DNA from: an uncultured Granulosicoccus sp.
Lineage (GTDB): Bacteria; Pseudomonadota; Gammaproteobacteria; Granulosicoccales; Granulosicoccaceae
Reading direction: 5' to 3'
Assembly (NCBI GenBank): GCA_947495035.1
Contig: CANLXI010000028.1
Span: 1-64,000, forward strand
Length of the DNA: 64,000 nt
The translations under genes were made by a program, and so were the position numbers. Under the pieces are notes generated by a model. That model was not told where the DNA came from. It worked only from the letters and a program-made list of their open reading frames with translations, and ran no database searches. Below, one piece after another: positions 59,638-64,000 of this stretch; positions within the stretch are counted from its first letter, which is position 1; the number at the start of each line of letters is the position of its first letter.

Positions 59638-60636
59638 TCAGGGGCGTTCAATTCCGAGACTTTCCGGACTCACCTTCGCAGCCCCGGTATCCTGCAAGAC
59701 CCAGGCAGTCACCTGCTGCCAGTGTTGCAGAAACGCCGTGGCTTCGGCACCACTGAGGTCCATCAGAATATTGCCGGCATTGGTCATGAAGGTCTGGTAC
59801 TGCTCGTCCTGCGACGCCTGCTCGAATGCACTGACCAGCGTTGCCTTGATGTCGTCGGAGACATCCTGACGCACGAAAACGCCGTAGAACGGTCCCCAGG
59901 GCAGGTATCGAGCCATATCGGGCAGCGCGTCGGTGATGGCAGGGATGCCCGGCAGTGAGTCCATGGGTGCGTCGTTGACCACAGCCAGCGCGCGAACGGT
60001 TCCGGCCTTGATCTGTTCGGCCGCGGCGGAAATGCCCGCTGGCATGAAATCCACTTCCTTGCCCAGCATGGCCGTCAGGCCGGGACCCTCACCACCAAAA
60101 GGAATGGGTGTCACGTCGAAATCGGCGGAGTTGGCAATCAGGGCAGCAACCGTACTCGGCAGTCCGCCCGGACCTGTGGAGCCCATCAGCACCTGACCTG
60201 GATTGGCCTTGATATCTGCCAGAAGCTCTTCCATGGTCTGGTATGTCGAATCGGCAGGAACCGTGATCACCGCGACTCCACGGCCCAGAATGCGGACGGG
60301 GTAGAAAGACGAGTAATCCAGATCGGCGACACCCATGACCGGGTGCAGTTGCGGATTCTCGGCTCCATAGAGAAAGGTATATCCGTCGGCAGGTGCGGTG
60401 TTGACGAAGGCGGTGGAGATGGCGCCCGCACCGCCAGCCTTGTTGAGTACCACAATGGGCTTGCCAAGGGCTTCTTCAGCGGCAGGATTGATGGCTCGGG
60501 CCACGGTATCCGTCGCGCCTCCGGCTCCCCACATCACCACACCCAGTACTTCGCGCTCCGGATAATCCTCAGCCTGTATCGTGGTACTGGCGAAAATGAG
60601 GGTCGTGGCAAGGCAGGCAAGAAATTTCTTGATCAT
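59638..60636 (-). CDS. tctC: TTT transporter periplasmic receptor TctC/Bug (second system)
   Basis: This 332-residue protein has a signal peptide (MIKKFLACLATTLIFASTTIQA before EDYPE) and Bug-family blocks: GVVMWGAGGATDTVARAI, VLNKAGGAGAISTAFV, MGSTGPGGLPSTVAALI and FGGEGPGLTAMLGKEVDFM. Receptors of this group bind carboxylates. It heads the operon and is divergent from a LysR gene, which probably controls it. It shares little sequence with the receptor at 12.6 kb, so the two systems likely import different ligands. Confidence 0.92.
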   Translation of the reverse strand: MIKKFLACLATTLIFASTTIQAEDYPEREVLGVVMWGAGGATDTVARAINPAAEEALGKPIVVLNKAGGAGAISTAFVNTAPADGYTFLYGAENPQLHPVMGVADLDYSSFYPVRILGRGVAVITVPADSTYQTMEELLADIKANPGQVLMGSTGPGGLPSTVAALIANSADFDVTPIPFGGEGPGLTAMLGKEVDFMPAGISAAAEQIKAGTVRALAVVNDAPMDSLPGIPAITDALPDMARYLPWGPFYGVFVRQDVSDDIKATLVSAFEQASQDEQYQTFMTNAGNILMDLSGAEATAFLQHWQQVTAWVLQDTGAAKVSPESLGIERP

Positions 60637-60726
60637 GTCGAGGCAGTCTTGAGGAGTGAGGGCGGCTGTGGCCGCAACTGATTCCCATTAATAGCATTTT
60701 CGAACGAGAACTTGCAACCGCTGAGC

Positions 60727-61710
60727 ATGGTCTGGCGATACACTCGTTACGACCATCCACCCTTGTACAAGCCTGTGTCCGACAAGAAAGAGACGCATCC
60801 GAGTGTCGACTTTCGACAGCTCGTCTACCTGCTGCGTACTGCCGAGCATGGCAGCATCACCCGGGCTGCCGAGGCTCTGAACATTGCTCAGCCCACGCTG
60901 ACCAAGGCCATCGGTCTGCTGGAGCACCGCCTCGGTGTGCCCTTGTTCGAGCGTCTGCCGCGCGGGGTGCAGCCTACGGTTTTCGGTGAGCGCCTGCTGG
61001 AGCATGCCAGGTTGGTAGAGGTGCAGCTCGAAGACGCCGTGCGTGATCTGGATACCTTGCGCGAGGGTGGGGTAGGCAAGGTGAGAATCGGCGCCGGACC
61101 CTCCTGGTTGCGTCAGCATTTGCCCGAGACCATCGCGCAGGTCACGGCGGAGCGACCGGGAATCGAGGTACATGTGACCGGCGGGTTCGATCAGTCATTA
61201 TTGCAAGGGCTGGCTTCGGGTGATCTGGATTTCGTGGTAGCCGAAACGGCGCTGGCCGAGAACCGGGAAGCCTTTGCCGTGGAAGTGCTCACCGAAGATG
61301 ATCTGGTTGTGTGGTGCCGTGCCAGGCATCCACTTCTCAAGGCAGCCAGGGTCAGTCTGCAGGATCTCATCGAACAGTCCTGGGCCTTGCCGCCCGAGCG
61401 CACCTTCGCTCGTCAGAAGTTCGATGCCAGATTGATGGCTGCCGGACTGCCTCAGCCCGATCGCGTGACCGAGTCGGATTCCCTGGCATTCATTCTCGCC
61501 ATGGTTGCCGCATCGGATTGCCTTACCTATACCGGCAGTGCTGCACGGTGGGTTCCGAACTTTGCCTCGCTGGTAGCGCTGGATGTTCCGGATATCAAGG
61601 TGTCCCGCAGTGCCGGAATCATCACCCGCAGCAGATCGCTGCCGTCCAGCGCGACGGAGTTCGTGATGCACCGCTTGCGCGATTACTGCCGACAACACCC
61701 GGTCAACTGA
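60727..61710 (+). CDS. LysR-family regulator, divergent from tctCBA
   Basis: This LysR protein has the winged helix FRQLVYLLRTAEHGSITRAAEALNIAQPTLTKAIGLLE and a two-lobed inducer domain (VRIGAGPSWLRQHLPETIAQV, GDLDFVVAETAL). The start is uncertain: TTG 60712, ATG 60727 and GTG 60775 (MSDKKETHPSVDFRQL) are in frame; the last leaves a family-like N-terminus. I list the ATG. Divergence from the second TTT operon, with about 100 bp between, is the classic LysR layout, so a carboxylate-responsive activator of that operon is likely. Confidence 0.88.
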   Translation: MVWRYTRYDHPPLYKPVSDKKETHPSVDFRQLVYLLRTAEHGSITRAAEALNIAQPTLTKAIGLLEHRLGVPLFERLPRGVQPTVFGERLLEHARLVEVQLEDAVRDLDTLREGGVGKVRIGAGPSWLRQHLPETIAQVTAERPGIEVHVTGGFDQSLLQGLASGDLDFVVAETALAENREAFAVEVLTEDDLVVWCRARHPLLKAARVSLQDLIEQSWALPPERTFARQKFDARLMAAGLPQPDRVTESDSLAFILAMVAASDCLTYTGSAARWVPNFASLVALDVPDIKVSRSAGIITRSRSLPSSATEFVMHRLRDYCRQHPVN

Positions 61711-61767
61711 TGCGGGTGTCAGACGTGGGCGTCATCTGTGCAGACACCGTTTCGAGGTCTCATCGTC

Positions 61768-61786
61768 CCATAGCTTGAAGCTATGG
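61768..61786. promoter_or_regulatory. 19-bp palindrome upstream of the sugar-type ABC operon
   Basis: CCATAGCTT (61768-61776) and AAGCTATGG (61778-61786) form a perfect inverted repeat around a single G, 57 bp after the LysR stop and 135 bp before the binding-protein gene. It may be an operator or, as RNA, a short hairpin ending the LysR transcript; no T-tract follows. Confidence 0.45.
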
Positions 61787-61921
61787 CTTGTTGAATATTC
61801 ATCATTGGTTTTATGAGGCATTCGGTGTTCTCCTTGCAGGCACTGACTGAATCACTCTGCACTGGCATGACACCGCCAGTCAGCATTCCAGTCAGACCGT
61901 ATCCTTGGAGAACCACGACGA

Positions 61922-63274
61922 ATGAGCAATCACACGAATGAAGACCGTCGGCCTCTGGCCGGCAGGCGCCTGCTGATGTCGACAATGGCAATGGGAACGC
62001 TGTTGTTGTCATCGCTGGCCACCGCGGCAGAAGCGCCGATCACCATCGTTATCAATCAGTCACCCTGGTTTCCGGGATTCCAGAGTGTGGTAGAGAAATA
62101 CGTTGAGGAAACCGGAAACGAGGTTGAGCTGGATGTCAATCCATTTGCCGGCAGTCTGGAAAAGCAGCGCACTGCCGTGCGTACCGAGCAGAGCCCGTTC
62201 GACCTGCTGATCATGAACGCCGGGTTCTTTGTCGAATTCTACAAGGGAGGCTTCATGCAGCCCTTGACCGACATCGATGCTGACTTCGCCCTGAGCCCGG
62301 ATATCTATACCTTCGATGATTCTCCCTACTGGGATGCCGACAAGGGCCTGATCAGCGCAGAGAGTGGCGAACTGTATTCGGTGCCGGTCAATCCGAATAT
62401 CCCGTTGTTGCATTATCGTGAAGACTTGTACGAAGAACATGGGCTGTCGGTGCCGGCAACCTGGGACGAACTGCTTGCCAACGCCAGGGTTCTGAATGAT
62501 CCACCAAAACGCTATGGGATATCGCAACGAGGCCAGCGGGGTGCGTTCGACGTGACCTATGATGTCCTGCCCTACATCTGGAGTCATGGGGGTGCCCTGT
62601 TCGCCGACCAGAAAGGTGGCGATTTCACCGTTACCATCAACAGCCCGGAAACCTTTGCGGGAATGCAGACCTATCTGAAGCTGGCCAGTGAGGTGGGGCA
62701 TCCTTCCACGGCGGGTCAGACGCAGACCAATGTCATCCAGAACATGTCGACCGGCCGGGCCGGGCATATCCTGGCGGTGCTGTCGCCGGGGCTGTTCGAT
62801 GATCCGACCAAGTCCGCCGTGGTGGATCAGGTCGGCTACGCGGCACCTCCGGCAACGGCAGATTACCCGTCATCGCCGCCTCTGGGACACTGGCTGGCAG
62901 GGGTACCCCGAAATATTCCCGATGCGGAAAAGAAGGCAGCACTGGCGTTTCTGAGCTGGTTCCAGACCGATGACGCACAGATTGCCTATGCCAGGGCTGG
63001 TTCTGCTCCTGTTTCCCGAGCCGTGCTGGAGTCGGATCTGGCGCAGGAGCGGGGTTTTCGCTGGATGAAGGCGATGGCGGATGCCATCCCGACGGCTAAG
63101 CTGACATTCGTCATTCCGGAAGCGTCGCAGGTACTGGCGGTGACCGAATTGCGTTTCAATCAGGCCATCTCCGGTGAACTCGAACTGAAGGAGGCACTGA
63201 ACATGGCAGCCTCGGAGATCCATGAGCTGATGGTGGCGGCGGGGTACGAGGCACCGCAGCTGGATGATCTGTGA
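61922..63274 (+). CDS. Sugar-type ABC solute-binding protein (family 1)
   Basis: This 450-residue periplasmic protein has a long signal region (basic start, then LLMSTMAMGTLLLSSLATAAEA) that could be Tat-like because of the RRPLAGRRLLM stretch, though no perfect SRRxFLK is seen. The mature part has family 1 blocks: ITIVINQSPWFPGFQSVVEKYVEETGNEVELDV, FDLLIMNAGFFVEFYKGG, YSVPVNPNIPLLHYREDLYEEHGL and TWDELLANARVL. These bind sugars, polyols or glycosides. The next gene is a MalF-like permease, 222 bp later across a tandem repeat. Confidence 0.88.
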   Translation: MSNHTNEDRRPLAGRRLLMSTMAMGTLLLSSLATAAEAPITIVINQSPWFPGFQSVVEKYVEETGNEVELDVNPFAGSLEKQRTAVRTEQSPFDLLIMNAGFFVEFYKGGFMQPLTDIDADFALSPDIYTFDDSPYWDADKGLISAESGELYSVPVNPNIPLLHYREDLYEEHGLSVPATWDELLANARVLNDPPKRYGISQRGQRGAFDVTYDVLPYIWSHGGALFADQKGGDFTVTINSPETFAGMQTYLKLASEVGHPSTAGQTQTNVIQNMSTGRAGHILAVLSPGLFDDPTKSAVVDQVGYAAPPATADYPSSPPLGHWLAGVPRNIPDAEKKAALAFLSWFQTDDAQIAYARAGSAPVSRAVLESDLAQERGFRWMKAMADAIPTAKLTFVIPEASQVLAVTELRFNQAISGELELKEALNMAASEIHELMVAAGYEAPQLDDL

Positions 63275-63358
63275 GCCCCGGCCCCGGCCCCGGCTCTGGT
63301 CTTGAGTCTTGAGTCTTGAGTCTTGAGTCTTGAGTCTTGAGTCTTGAGTCTTGAGTCT
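63275..63358 (+). repeat. Intergenic (GCCCCG)3 and heptanucleotide (GTCTTGA)8 tandem repeats
   Basis: Directly after the binding-protein stop, three GCCCCG units (63275-63292) are followed by eight perfect GTCTTGA units (63299-63354) and a partial GTCT. Perfect identity suggests recent slippage, so copy number is probably variable. The unit is seven bases and contains TTGA. It lies about 140 bp before the permease start, outside any supported gene. The rest of the gap to 63496 shows no feature. Confidence 0.93.
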
Positions 63359-63496
63359 GGCGCTGCGAGAAGCGTCTGACTTGTATTGACACGGATCGCT
63401 GCCTGCCTGGCAGGCAGCGCTTTCCCCTGCTGCTCGACGGAAGAAAGCGTCGACCGGTATCTGCCGATTCATCTACCCTGGCCCTGAATAGCCGTC

Positions 63497-64000
63497 ATGC
63501 GATCAATGACCCTGTGGCGTTACCTGACCCTGTCGCCAACTCTTCTGCTGTTTCTTCTGTTGACTGTGCTGCCATTGGCCAGTCTGTTTGCACTCAGTGT
63601 TCACGAGGTGGAGTGGCGCGAGCGTGTGGCGCACTGGGACTGGGTTGGCCTGTCCAACTACACACGCCTGCTGAAGGACACACTGTTTACTGCCGGCATT
63701 GTCAATACGCTGATCTTCGCCGTGGCTGCGGTGAGCTTCCAGATGGTTCTGGGCTTCTGGCTGGCCCTGTTGACGCTTCGTGTCACGCGCGGACAACTGG
63801 TGTATCGCACCATCTTCATCCTTCCCATTCTGGTGCCGGGTATCATCATCGGAGCCATCTGGAAGCTGATGTACAGCTACGATTTCGGTGTCATCAATCA
63901 GGTGCTGATGTTCCTCGGCTTGACACCACAGGACTGGCTGGGCAGTTCGTCACTGGCACTGTGGTCGGTGATCGTGGTTGATGTCTGGCACTGGACACCC
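63497..64000 (+). CDS. Sugar-type ABC permease, MalF/UgpA-like (3' end outside window)
   Basis: The frame is open from the ATG at 63497 to the last base, giving 168 residues. The first helix is LLLFLLLTVLPLASLFALSVHEV, followed by GLSNYTRLLKDTLFTAGIVNTLIFAVAAV, typical of MalF-like sugar permeases, and by FQMVLGFWLALLTLR, YRTIFILPILVPGIIIGAIWKLMYSYDFGVINQVL. The EAA coupling loop lies beyond the edge. It should form an operon with the binding protein. A second ATG three codons in is possible; no strong ribosome binding site is seen. Confidence 0.88.
   Translation, partial: MRSMTLWRYLTLSPTLLLFLLLTVLPLASLFALSVHEVEWRERVAHWDWVGLSNYTRLLKDTLFTAGIVNTLIFAVAAVSFQMVLGFWLALLTLRVTRGQLVYRTIFILPILVPGIIIGAIWKLMYSYDFGVINQVLMFLGLTPQDWLGSSSLALWSVIVVDVWHWTP

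Noticed and set aside
63299-63358. CRISPR-like array
   Set aside because: The units are 7 bp with no spacers, so it is a simple tandem repeat.
1-64000. tRNA, rRNA, insertion sequences, prophage or integrative elements
   Set aside because: No cloverleaf, transposase, integrase or flanking repeats were found by reading both strands.

Overview
The window looks like a chromosomal segment of a free-living, probably marine, heterotrophic gammaproteobacterium with moderately high GC. The clues are a complete polyhydroxyalkanoate (PHA) locus, an FNR/Anr-type regulator beside anaerobic hemN, YghZ/YghU/YegD/YbiI/TrhO/Rof homologues, RlmG, and many high-affinity uptake systems (two tripartite tricarboxylate transporters, a branched-chain amino-acid-type ABC operon and a sugar-type ABC operon). 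Granulosicoccus-like bacteria would fit, but that is an inference. I see no rRNA, tRNA, insertion sequence, phage, integron or CRISPR array. Coding density is high. Both ends cut genes: the tail of a large Glu-Pro-repeat surface-type protein on the left and an ABC permease on the right.

Layout. 0-2.2 kb: repeat-protein tail, a Rof-like Rho inhibitor, an aldo/keto reductase. 2.2-7.8 kb: PHA locus on the minus strand (alpha/beta hydrolase, phaC, phaR, two phasins, phaB), with paired TGC-N2-4-GCA boxes in the phasin and phaB promoters that are good PhaR operator candidates. 8.1-12.3 kb: an Lrp-type regulator, an orphan protein and a YdiJ-like FAD/Fe-S dehydrogenase, divergent from a TTT transporter (tctC-palindrome-tctA-tctB, 12.6-15.6 kb). 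15.7-18.0 kb: YghZ, YbiI-type zinc finger, EamA exporter. 18.1-21.4 kb: an oxygen-response micro-regulon of a tandem universal stress protein, fnr and hemN; uspA and hemN each carry an FNR-type site at the distance expected of a class II activated promoter. 21.5-33.1 kb: housekeeping and metabolic genes (GST, Hsp70-like YegD, an Ldh-family dehydrogenase, a DEAD-box helicase, a Gfo/Idh oxidoreductase with a nitroreductase, an AGE-family isomerase, a conserved unknown, AcuI, TrhO). 33.2-37.2 kb: a diguanylate cyclase, amylosucrase, a double-ACT protein. 37.2-43.4 kb: livKGFHM plus a GntR/FadR-type regulator. 43.8-48.6 kb: RlmG and a two-gene sensor unit made of a 7-TM hybrid histidine kinase and a LacI-type sugar-sensor protein with no DNA-binding domain. 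48.8-51.1 kb: HMG-CoA-lyase-type enzyme plus class III CoA-transferase. 51.2-56.4 kb: HerA-like ATPase, a small phasin-like protein, a GST, cytochrome b and cytochrome c'. 56.7-61.7 kb: sulfurtransferase, a second TTT operon (tctCBA) and its divergent LysR regulator. 61.9-64 kb: sugar-type ABC genes separated by an 8-copy heptanucleotide tandem repeat.

The common themes are carbon storage (PHA, amylosucrase-derived glucan), scavenging of organic acids, amino acids and sugars, and adaptation to low oxygen. The least explained items are the LacI-sensor/hybrid-kinase pair, the 476-residue protein at 29.6 kb, the HerA-like ATPase with its glycine-rich coiled-coil tail, the 36-nt palindrome inside the first TTT operon, and the heptanucleotide repeat between ABC genes.
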